Assembly: GCA_003155465.1 (NCBI GenBank)
Contig: PMCR01000234.1
Location: 13,390 to 32,011 of the forward strand
DNA: 18,622 bases
Source: Myxococcales bacterium
Lineage (GTDB): Bacteria; Myxococcota; Polyangia; Fen-1088
Direction: 5' to 3'
The notes below the pieces were generated by a model, which did not search any database, was not told the DNA's origin, and worked only from the letters and a program-made list of their open reading frames with translations. Shown piece after piece: positions 7,894-14,405 of this stretch. The stretch's first letter is position 1. Every line of letters starts with the position of its first letter. The position numbers and the translations under genes are program-made.

Positions 7894-8751
7894 GTGATGC
7901 AAACGCCGCTCGAAATCTGCTACGCAGGCGTCGTGATAGCTCGTACCGAGGAAGTGCGCGAGGGGGAGGGAGGCGAGCTTTTCATTGTCATGAAAGATCC
8001 GCTTCCGGTGGGCACGCTGGTGGGCCTGCGCTCGGCGGATTCACTGGTTTCCATGCGGGTGTTGCATGTGGTGGAATCCACCGACGGGCCAGGCAGTGGG
8101 ATGCAGGTGCGGCCGGCGGGGTCAGACGACGCCGGGGCGGCCATGTGGATCCCGCCTCGACCCGCGGCCAAGCCTGCCAGCACACCATCCACGACGGCCA
8201 CGCAGGCGCCCCCAGCCGCCTCGCCGCCGGCCTCGGCCAAGCCAGCGCCGGTGGAGGCCGCACCTGCGGGAGCCGCAGCCGCCGAGTCGGCATCTGGGAG
8301 TCAGGCGGCCGCTCCGGCCGAAGGGCTCGCGCCAGCGGGTGGTTTGATGACAGAGGCTGTCGCGCGCGAGGTCCCAGTCGCCGCGGAATCTGGTTCCAAG
8401 CCGGCCCCGTCTGGAGAGCGGACCGGGGACGCGGCGTCCGTCGGAAAAGAGGAACAGCCCGCTTCAGGAGAAACCGTTCCGGCCGAGTCCGCTGCGCCTG
8501 TGGGTTCGACCGACAGAGCCGCGGTTCCCCAGGCGGTTCCCCAGGCGGTTCCCGTAGCGGTTGGCTCCAGTCTGACCGGCGCATTGGAAGGGGCGGCTGC
8601 GAGCGAGTCCGAAGGACTGTCTGGCGCCGTCGAGACGTCGGGCGAGTGGTTCGCGCCCGGGGATGGGGCGCCGCCGCTGCAGGGAGATCTGCCGCCCGCT
8701 CGGCCCGTGCAAACAGCGGGTGGACGGCGTCGCACAAAGCGGCGGCGCTAA
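7894..8751 (+). CDS. PilZ-like protein with long disordered tail
   Basis: This is a 285-residue protein; the start is a GTG at 7894 or the ATG right after it. Residues 1-90 resemble the myxobacterial PilZ-type domain (TIGR02266 style): GGELFIVMKDPLPVGTLVGL, then a VLHVVES strand and GSGMQVR. The N-terminal RxxxR and the D/NxSxxG motifs that bind cyclic di-GMP in true PilZ domains are not present, so ligand binding is doubtful. Residues about 95-270 are Ala/Pro/Ser/Glu-rich and look disordered, including a 12-bp tandem repeat encoding PQAV units. The C-terminus is strongly basic (GGRRRTKRRR), which could bind nucleic acid or membrane. It lies 50 bp upstream of the LD-carboxypeptidase gene and may share its transcript. 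Confidence 0.75.
   Translation: MMQTPLEICYAGVVIARTEEVREGEGGELFIVMKDPLPVGTLVGLRSADSLVSMRVLHVVESTDGPGSGMQVRPAGSDDAGAAMWIPPRPAAKPASTPSTTATQAPPAASPPASAKPAPVEAAPAGAAAAESASGSQAAAPAEGLAPAGGLMTEAVAREVPVAAESGSKPAPSGERTGDAASVGKEEQPASGETVPAESAAPVGSTDRAAVPQAVPQAVPVAVGSSLTGALEGAAASESEGLSGAVETSGEWFAPGDGAPPLQGDLPPARPVQTAGGRRRTKRRR
8521..8560 (+). repeat. 12-bp tandem repeat inside the PilZ-like gene
   Basis: GCGGTTCCCCAG occurs twice exactly (8521-8532 and 8533-8544), a third time with changes at its end (8545-8556), and starts a fourth time at 8557. The period of 12 keeps the reading frame and encodes repeated AVPQ units. It is consistent with slippage in a disordered linker. Confidence 0.85.
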
Positions 8752-8801
8752 GTGACCGGTCATGATTCGAGGACAAGCACCTCGTTCTAGGCGATCCTAT
8801 C

Positions 8802-9713
8802 GTGCTCCGGCCCCCGCATCTTCGACCTGGTGACTTGATCCGCGTGGTGGCGCCCTCGGGGCCCATCCCGCCCGACGACTTCGATCAGGGTGCGGCGGTG
8901 CTGTCCGCCCGCTACCAGCTTCGCTACGACCGGGTTTCCTTGTTTCGCGCAACCGGGTTTACTGCCGGGCCGGACCAGGTTCGACTGGCCGAGTTGGTGG
9001 CAGCGCTACGCGATCCAGAAGCGCGCGCCGTTATCTTGGGCCGTGGTGGGTATGGGCTCTTGCGCATCCTGGCCGCCATTGAGCCCAGCCTGCTGCGTGG
9101 AGCAGCCAAACCCATCGTGGGATTCTCCGACGGCACCCTGCTGTTGGCCCAGGCGGCACGGGCGGGTCTGGCCTCAATTCACGGGCCGGTGGTCACGCAA
9201 GTCGGCCGACTGGGGGCGGAGGATCACGCCGCGCTGTTCGCGGCCCTGGAACAACCGGATGCGCGGTCATTGCTTTCTGGACTGGAGGCACTAGTCAAGG
9301 GGCACGCCGAGGGACCACTTCTGGGCGGCAACCTCGAGGTCTTCTCGCGCATGCTGGGAACGCCCTATCTGCCTGACCTGCGCGGCGCGATCCTGTTCTT
9401 TGAGGATGTGGGCGAGCGCCCCTACCGGATCGATCGCCTGCTAACCCAACTGGAACTCGCCGGCGTTTTTCAGGCAGCGGCCGGGGTTGTCGCCGGCGAG
9501 TTTATCGGCTGCGACGAGCCCGCTTCATCCAAGGTGGTTTTCCCCCCGACCAGTGAGGTGTTGCGCGAGCGGCTGGGCCGCCTGCGTATCCCTGTGGCCT
9601 TGGGCGCACCCATCGGCCACGGTCGGCGCAACCGGGCCTTGCCCTACGGAACGCGCGTAGAGCTAGACGCCAGTGCGGGTACGCTGGCAGCGCTGGAAGG
9701 CGCAGTTTCCTAG
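8802..9713 (+). CDS. ldcA: LD-carboxypeptidase, peptidase family S66
   Basis: This 303-residue protein matches the usual length of LdcA/MccF enzymes. They remove the terminal D-Ala from muropeptide tetrapeptides in the cytoplasm during peptidoglycan recycling. The N-terminus LRPGDLIRVVAPSGP (7-21) is the family signature. The nucleophile Ser109 sits in VGFSDGT, the catalytic Glu201 in FFEDVGERPYRIDR, and His273 in GAPIGHGRRN, so the Ser-Glu-His triad is complete. RGGYGLLRIL (81-90) is the conserved substrate-side loop. No signal peptide is present, in line with a cytoplasmic role. The start is a GTG with only a weak purine stretch upstream. A perfect 10-bp palindrome (TGACCGGTCA, 8753-8762) lies in the short gap before it. 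Microcin-immunity MccF is the main alternative within S66; the triad alone does not decide. Confidence 0.93.
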   Translation: MLRPPHLRPGDLIRVVAPSGPIPPDDFDQGAAVLSARYQLRYDRVSLFRATGFTAGPDQVRLAELVAALRDPEARAVILGRGGYGLLRILAAIEPSLLRGAAKPIVGFSDGTLLLAQAARAGLASIHGPVVTQVGRLGAEDHAALFAALEQPDARSLLSGLEALVKGHAEGPLLGGNLEVFSRMLGTPYLPDLRGAILFFEDVGERPYRIDRLLTQLELAGVFQAAAGVVAGEFIGCDEPASSKVVFPPTSEVLRERLGRLRIPVALGAPIGHGRRNRALPYGTRVELDASAGTLAALEGAVS

Positions 9714-9722
9714 TTATTTCGA

Positions 9723-10025
9723 TCAGCTAATCAGGCTGGGCTCGCTGTGCGGCGACTCCTCGATCTTGCCGAAGACCTGCTCGTAGCGGGCGATGTTAGT
9801 CTCCAGCGCGCGCAACATCCGCTTGGCGTGGCGAGGCGATGAAATAATCCGCGAGCGCACCCGCGCGCGTGGCACACCCGGCTGGACGAACACGAAATCC
9901 AGGACGAATTCGGCGTCGGTGTGATTGATGAAAACCAGATTGGCGTACGTACCCTGGGCGGTGGCCTCGTCAATGTCGATTTGGATCTGCTGGGCTTGCA
10001 CAGGCGGTTTGGCTTGGTCGGACAT
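9723..10025 (-). CDS. DUF3467 family protein
   Basis: This 100-residue protein fits DUF3467 (PF11950) over most of its length. Residues 14-22 IQIDIDEAT, 27-45 YANLVFINHTDAEFVLDFV, and 58-75 RSRIISSPRHAKRMLRAL are the conserved stretches, followed by NIARYEQVFG. Members are small cytoplasmic proteins of unknown function found widely in Myxococcota, Bacteroidota and others. The ATG at 10025 has AAGG 6 nt upstream. The gene converges with the LD-carboxypeptidase gene, with only 9 bp between the two stop codons, and is divergent from the lipoprotein gene to its right. Confidence 0.93.
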   Translation of the reverse strand: MSDQAKPPVQAQQIQIDIDEATAQGTYANLVFINHTDAEFVLDFVFVQPGVPRARVRSRIISSPRHAKRMLRALETNIARYEQVFGKIEESPHSEPSLIS

Positions 10026-10092
10026 GGGTTACCTTGTACCGCGACGCCAAGATTCGCGGAAGGAGTTGTAGATGGCGCGTAGCGCGATTGGG

Positions 10093-10121
10093 TTGACAAA
10101 AAGGCGCCCGTCGGATATTAG
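10093..10121 (+). promoter_or_regulatory. Near-consensus sigma-70 promoter
   Basis: TTGACA (10093-10098), a 17-bp spacer and TATTAG (10116-10121) form the best housekeeping-type promoter in the window. Transcription should start near 10128-10130. It drives the lipoprotein gene at 10262, leaving a leader of about 130 nt that can encode a 39-residue peptide beginning right at the predicted start site. Confidence 0.75.
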
Positions 10122-10129
10122 CGCAAGCG

Positions 10130-10249
10130 ATGATGCAAAGGGGACAGGAGCCTTGCTTGCCCTACGCACCCGAACCCAGAGCGGATACGGCGCATGACCG
10201 TGGCCCGTGCTCCGTCCGCCCCGACCAGCCAAACTCAGGCAGCCACTAG
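10130..10249 (+). CDS. Possible leaderless 39-residue leader ORF
   Basis: ATG-ATG at 10130 is 8 nt past the -10 hexamer of the promoter at 10093, so it could be the 5' end of the transcript. The frame runs 39 codons and its TAG (10247-10249) overlaps the AGGAGG ribosome binding site of the next gene. The peptide is Pro/Arg/Asp-rich with no recognisable domain or signal. It could be a regulatory leader peptide or chance; there is no Shine-Dalgarno sequence. Confidence 0.3.
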   Translation: MMQRGQEPCLPYAPEPRADTAHDRGPCSVRPDQPNSGSH

Positions 10250-10261
10250 GAGGAACCGACG

Positions 10262-10621
10262 ATGTCAAGAACCCTGTGGACAGTATCGGCTGCTGGGCTA
10301 CTTGCTGTCTGCATGACCAGTTGCGGTGCTCCCGGCAAGGACTACGTCTCGGAGATCTGCCTCAAGCTTGAAAGCTGCAGCAGTCTCGACAAGATGGGGT
10401 CGACGACCGTGGGGGAATGTAAGAATGCCGCTATCAAGGGGATGATCCCGCCGGACGGCGGCAGCTCACGAACCGCCGTCGAGGCGGAACTCGACAAGTG
10501 CATGGCAATGACACAATGCTCCGAGTTCGCGGACTGCGTGTTCACCAGCATACCGCCGCCACCGCCGCCACCCTGCACCTGCACCTGCTCGCCGCAACCT
10601 TGCACGTGCACCTGCCAGTAA
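10262..10621 (+). CDS. Small Cys-rich lipoprotein with CTCTC tail
   Basis: This is a 119-residue protein. AGGAGG (10248-10253) lies 8 nt before the ATG. The signal peptide ends with the lipobox M-T-S-C, giving a lipidated Cys21. The globular part (22-95) has six cysteines (33, 39, 53, 80, 86, 92), including CLKLESC and CMAMTQCSEFADC, a pattern seen in small exported myxobacterial proteins. The tail is seven prolines followed by CTCTC-SPQP-CTCTC-Q, with six alternating cysteines. Such a tail could bind metal or form disulfide links; this is inference. No family is recognised. The gene is expressed from the strong promoter at 10093 and converges with the Kelch gene. Confidence 0.85.
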   Translation: MSRTLWTVSAAGLLAVCMTSCGAPGKDYVSEICLKLESCSSLDKMGSTTVGECKNAAIKGMIPPDGGSSRTAVEAELDKCMAMTQCSEFADCVFTSIPPPPPPPCTCTCSPQPCTCTCQ

Positions 10622-10737
10622 GGCACCCGAGGCGCGTCGGTTCGGCGCACCTCGGTGATATGCGGCAGTCGATGACAGCTGGTTGAGCCGGGCCGGGGCG
10701 TAGAGCGCCGAACAGGCTGCCTCCTGTCGTGATTGAT

Positions 10738-10762
10738 ATGGGAACCCGCGAAGGGCTCCCAT
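10738..10762 (-). terminator. Stem-loop after the Kelch gene
   Basis: ATGGGAACCC (10738-10747) and GGGCTCCCAT (10753-10762) pair over 10 bp with a 5-nt loop. The single mismatch is a G-U pair only in RNA read from the minus strand, which matches the direction of the Kelch gene that stops at 10780. No T-run follows, so termination strength is uncertain. Confidence 0.55.
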
Positions 10763-10779
10763 GCCCTGCTTGCCGTCTC

Positions 10780-13700
10780 CTATCGTCGCCTGCGGGCGCG
10801 GCGCCACACGAGGATCGCACCCAGCAGGCCGAGCACGCTTTCGACGCCAGGACCACCCGCGGGGACGCGGCCCAGATCGCAGGCGCAGCCGCTGTGCCCA
10901 AGCTGGGCGGGCGTGCCGCCGTCGCCGATGTTGCCGTCCTTGCTCCCAGCGGCGCTGCCATCCAATACCGTGGGGAGGCCAGCGTCGGGACTTGCGCCGG
11001 TGCTGGTCTGGCTGCCGGTGCCGGTCCGGGTTCCCATTCCGGTGTCGGTCACCGGGCTGGTGACAATGCCTGTGCCCGTTCCGCTGCTGGTGCCGGTTGG
11101 GCTGTCGGTTCGGATAGCAGTGGCGGTGCTGGTACTGCCGGTGCTTGTCGCCGTAGCGGTCCTGGTGATCGGGGTGCTGGTTGCGGTGCTGGTCCCAGCC
11201 GTCGCTGTGCTGGAACTTGTCCGGGTGGCGGTCAAGCTGGTCACGGTGCTGGTTCCTGTGCCGGTCCCGGTGATCACGGTCCTGGTGGCGATTCCGGTGG
11301 TCGTCAACGAAGCGGTGCGCGTGTTCGTGTCGGTTCGCGTGCAGTACGCAGATTCCAGGCAGAGCCCGCGGCCGTTGCACGTCCCGCAGGTTCCGCAGGA
11401 TGAGGACACCGGAAAGACACAGGCGCCAATGCCGTCGCAGGTGGACTGGCAGGGCGGGGTACCGATGCTGCAGTCGTTCTCAGGATCGGTTCCAATGGGG
11501 ACGGGGCTGCAGGCACCGACCTTGCCCGCAAGCTTGCATGAAACGCAGGTCCCGGTGCAGGCGCCGCTGCAGCACACCCCATCGCTACAGAATCCGCTCG
11601 CACAATCGGCAGCGCCGGCGCAGGTCTTGCCGTTGGCAGCCTTGCAAACGCCGGTGGCGTCGCACGCCTGGTCGCCCGAGCAGCTACCTGCGACCTGGGT
11701 TCCCGGCGCAGCCAGCACGCAGAAGCCGGCCTTGCCCGGGGCGTTGCAGGACTTGCACGGACCCGCGCACGAGGCCGCCTCACAGCACACGCCGTCCACG
11801 CAATTGCCCGAGAAGCATTGGTCGGCAGACGCGGCCGTGCACCCCGTGCCGTTGCCCCGGCCGGTCACGCTGTACTGCCAGGTCTCATCCGTCGGCGTCC
11901 CGTTCGGCATGCCGCCGAACAGAATCACCACGCCGCGCTGATTGTCGAAGGCCATGCCCGCGCTCCAACGCTCGGTGGGTTCGGAGGCCGGGTTTCGCGC
12001 GTACCAGGTCGGGCCGCTGGTATCCAGCTCCCAGGTGGACAGGTTGGGGGCGCTGGTCATCGAGGCCATACCGAGCAGCACCACGCGGCGCCGGATCGAA
12101 TCGTAGGTCACCATCGCCTCGTAGGTCCCCCCGCCAGGCGTGTCCCCGGTCTGGTGTTGCGACCATGCGCCGCTCTCGGGATCCCAATCCCAGTAGCTGC
12201 CGTCCACCCAACCATAGTTGCTGTCGCTTTGGAGCAGGGTCACCTTCCTGCGCCCCTCATCGAAGACCACGAGTGGCCAGCTTCCGCCTGTGGGAATTGC
12301 AACGGGCAGTCCAGACGTCCGGTTGGTCCAGGTGGTGGCGGCGCCGTCCCATTCCCAGATGTCATTCTTGTTCGGGTCCGAGTACGCCCCGGCATCCGGG
12401 TAGGGATTGGGATAGGGATAGGGATAGGGGGGATAGGGCGGGGTTTCGCTGCTGGAGTCGTACCCGGCATAGAGAATGATCTTCTTTCTTGTGATGTCCG
12501 TCACCATGCCGTGCTCGCTGCGCTTCGAGGGCGAAACCGCCGGGAAAAGCTGGGTCCACTTGCGCGTACCCGCATTCCACTCCCAGGTGTCGGCAAGAAC
12601 GTCCGTCGTGCCGTAGTACGTGTAGCTTTCCAGCGCGTTGCCACCAAAGAGGATCAGCGACTTGCGCGCGGGATCGTAGGCCATCCCGGCCTCTGAGCGC
12701 GCCGGGGGCCTGATGTCCGCCGGGCACTCTGCCCACTTTTCTCCGTCCCACTCCCACAGGTCATCTAAGCCATTGCCCATGTAGTCCTGTCCGCCAAACA
12801 CATAGACCTTGCCGGTGACTGGGTCCGCGGCCATGGTGTGCGAATAGCGCGGCCCCGGCGAGTTGCTGGGCGCCGAACGGTCCACCCAGTTGGTCGTCGC
12901 CGCGTCCAGCTCCCACACCTCCCTGGTCGGGCCGTAGGAATTGGAGGAGCAGTACGGGGAACCGGGGATGCACAGTGGTACACCGTAGTTTCCCCCCATC
13001 CCACCGTAGCCTCCCCCACCGGAGCTTCCCTGGTCATTCAAGAGTCCGGCTACGAGATACAGCCGGCTGGCTGACGGGTCGAACACCAGCGACGACCACT
13101 GTCTTTGCGTTGGCCAGGTCGCGCTGTCAGGGGGCTGGTCCACGGTCCAAGCGCCGGTCGCGAGATTCCAGCGCCATAGATCGTTCAGGCTGCCGCCGGT
13201 AATCATGTCGTAGCCGCCAAAGATCACAGCCTGACCCTTGGCGCTGTCGACGGCCATTCCATGCGCGAAGCGCGGGCTGGGCTTGTCACCGGTGCCGGTG
13301 CGTTCCGTCCAGGTGCCGGCTGCGCCGTCCCATTCCCAGGCGTCCTGCATTGGCGTGCCGTCCACGCCGGCCGAAGTGATCTCCATGCCGCCGAACAGAT
13401 AGGCTTTGTTGGTCTGACTGGAATAGGCGAAACCGAAATCGACACGTGCCGAAGGCGCACTGTCCGTCACACGTTTGGTCCAGGTGGCGCTGGCGCCGTC
13501 GTATTCCCAGGTTTCGTCGAAGGCCAGGCTGACCGTCGTGATATCCCCGCCGCTCATGCTGCGACCGCCGCCGAACAGCACGGTCTTGCCGTTCTTGGCA
13601 TCGAAAATCATGCCGTGCTGGGTGCGCGCGCTGGGCTTGGCGCCTGAGCCAGTCTTGCTCTCCCACACGCCGCTTGTCGGATCCCACTCCCAGGTGTCCT

Positions 13701-14115
13701 GGTAGTCGTAGCCGCTGCCCGCACGGCCACCGAACAAGACGAACTTCTTGCGGATCGAATCGTACGCCATGGCTGCGCCGGTGCGAGCTGCTGGCTTGGC
13801 ACCCACGATGGTGCGCGCCTTCCAGGCGCCTTGCACCGGACTCCACTCCCATGTGTCCTGCTGCGGATTCATCGACCCGTCAGGGCTGTTCGTCATCCCG
13901 CCGAACATCACCACCACCTGGCGGGTTTCGTCGAACGCCAGGGCGTGAGCGTATCGCCCGTCGGGGAGGTTGCTGGAACCTACGCGGCTCCAGGTGGCGG
14001 ACTCCGTGGGCGGCACGACGCCGAGGGCCGATCTGGATGTCTCGGTCCCGTCATCTGCTTGGTTCACGCAGGTTGCGGAAAGGAGCAGGGCGAGAACTCC
14101 GTGGCGAAGTTTCAT
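10780..14115 (-). CDS. Giant Kelch-repeat surface protein with Cys-rich module, Thr-rich stalk and MYXO-CTERM-like tail
   Basis: This is a 1111-residue protein. The ATG at 14115 is chosen because AGGAGG stands 6 nt upstream and it opens a signal peptide (KLRHGVLALLLSATC); a longer open frame has no start signal. Residues about 45-755 contain 12 Kelch-type blades, each with a buried LFGG-like strand, then DTWEWD and a Trp; blades 6 and 9-11 have degenerate Gly motifs. Twelve would make two six-bladed propellers. Blade 6 carries a Gly/Tyr-rich loop with two Cys, and blade 9 a YP-rich loop. Residues 759-925 are a module with 30 Cys of the DQCFSGNCVDGVCC type. Residues 926-1041 are a Thr/Ser/Gly stalk. 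The tail from about 1074 has GCACDLG, a hydrophobic helix and WRRARRRR, like MYXO-CTERM tags processed by myxosortase. Probably surface-anchored, perhaps glycan- or protein-binding. Confidence 0.92.
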   Translation of the reverse strand: MKLRHGVLALLLSATCVNQADDGTETSRSALGVVPPTESATWSRVGSSNLPDGRYAHALAFDETRQVVVMFGGMTNSPDGSMNPQQDTWEWSPVQGAWKARTIVGAKPAARTGAAMAYDSIRKKFVLFGGRAGSGYDYQDTWEWDPTSGVWESKTGSGAKPSARTQHGMIFDAKNGKTVLFGGGRSMSGGDITTVSLAFDETWEYDGASATWTKRVTDSAPSARVDFGFAYSSQTNKAYLFGGMEITSAGVDGTPMQDAWEWDGAAGTWTERTGTGDKPSPRFAHGMAVDSAKGQAVIFGGYDMITGGSLNDLWRWNLATGAWTVDQPPDSATWPTQRQWSSLVFDPSASRLYLVAGLLNDQGSSGGGGYGGMGGNYGVPLCIPGSPYCSSNSYGPTREVWELDAATTNWVDRSAPSNSPGPRYSHTMAADPVTGKVYVFGGQDYMGNGLDDLWEWDGEKWAECPADIRPPARSEAGMAYDPARKSLILFGGNALESYTYYGTTDVLADTWEWNAGTRKWTQLFPAVSPSKRSEHGMVTDITRKKIILYAGYDSSSETPPYPPYPYPYPNPYPDAGAYSDPNKNDIWEWDGAATTWTNRTSGLPVAIPTGGSWPLVVFDEGRRKVTLLQSDSNYGWVDGSYWDWDPESGAWSQHQTGDTPGGGTYEAMVTYDSIRRRVVLLGMASMTSAPNLSTWELDTSGPTWYARNPASEPTERWSAGMAFDNQRGVVILFGGMPNGTPTDETWQYSVTGRGNGTGCTAASADQCFSGNCVDGVCCEAASCAGPCKSCNAPGKAGFCVLAAPGTQVAGSCSGDQACDATGVCKAANGKTCAGAADCASGFCSDGVCCSGACTGTCVSCKLAGKVGACSPVPIGTDPENDCSIGTPPCQSTCDGIGACVFPVSSSCGTCGTCNGRGLCLESAYCTRTDTNTRTASLTTTGIATRTVITGTGTGTSTVTSLTATRTSSSTATAGTSTATSTPITRTATATSTGSTSTATAIRTDSPTGTSSGTGTGIVTSPVTDTGMGTRTGTGSQTSTGASPDAGLPTVLDGSAAGSKDGNIGDGGTPAQLGHSGCACDLGRVPAGGPGVESVLGLLGAILVWRRARRRR
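10993..11340 (-). repeat. Degenerate Thr-coding hexamer-like repeats (stalk)
   Basis: On the plus strand the region reads as runs of GGTGCTGGT, CCGGTG and GGTCACGGT-like words, which on the coding strand give alternating ACC/ACG/ACA threonine codons with Ser, Gly and Arg. The encoded stalk has TRT, TGTGTGT and TATATST runs. The period is mostly 6 nt with drift. Confidence 0.75.
12398..12440 (-). repeat. GGGATA hexamer microsatellite inside the Kelch gene
   Basis: The plus strand shows TAGG-GATTGG-GATAGG-GATAGG-GATAGG with a variant unit after it. On the coding strand it encodes a YP-rich loop in blade 9 (YPPYPYPYPNPYP). Because the unit is 6 nt, changes in copy number would not shift the frame. 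Confidence 0.85.
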
Positions 14116-14121
14116 AGTGAT

Positions 14122-14127
14122 CCTCCT
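14122..14127 (-). promoter_or_regulatory. Shine-Dalgarno site of the Kelch gene
   Basis: AGGAGG on the minus strand, 6 nt before the ATG at 14115. It rules out the upstream extension of the open frame. A TATGCT about 30 bp further up (near 14150) might be the -10 element, but its -35 partner is unconvincing. Confidence 0.75.
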
Positions 14128-14393
14128 AGGCATAAGCTGACGCGAGCCGCTAGCATAACACAGACATTGGCACAAGGGCCCCGCATCAACTACAAGCGGC
14201 CACCGGAAGAAGGCCCTCGACGCGAAACGCTGCCTCACCACGGCCGCCTCGATCTCCTTCACCTCGGTATCCATTCGGGACAACCAGCGCGTGACAGGGC
14301 ATCCAGCGTCGGTGGCTCCGTCTCCGCCCCGGCCCCCTGCCCCGAATCCCAGCAGGGATGCCACCAGATTGGCCTTTGCCGCCCGTCTGCCTG

Positions 14394-14399
14394 TAAGCT
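14394..14399 (+). promoter_or_regulatory. Predicted -10 element, leaderless CNNM gene
   Basis: CTGTAAGCT ends 6 nt before the ATG at 14406, with TG just before the hexamer TAAGCT. No Shine-Dalgarno sequence precedes the ATG. The best -35 candidate (TTGGCC, 14369) is 19 nt away. The arrangement equals that of the gene at 7894. Confidence 0.35.
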
Positions 14400-14405
14400 T
14401 GGTCC

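Noticed and set aside
10733..12479. Large plus-strand frames opposite the Kelch gene
   Set aside because: Compositional shadows of the Thr-rich and Cys-rich coding repeats; no domain or ribosome binding site.
14116..14364. Upstream extension of the Kelch frame
   Set aside because: AGGAGG and a signal peptide fix the start at 14115; the extension has no signal and no homology that I recognise.
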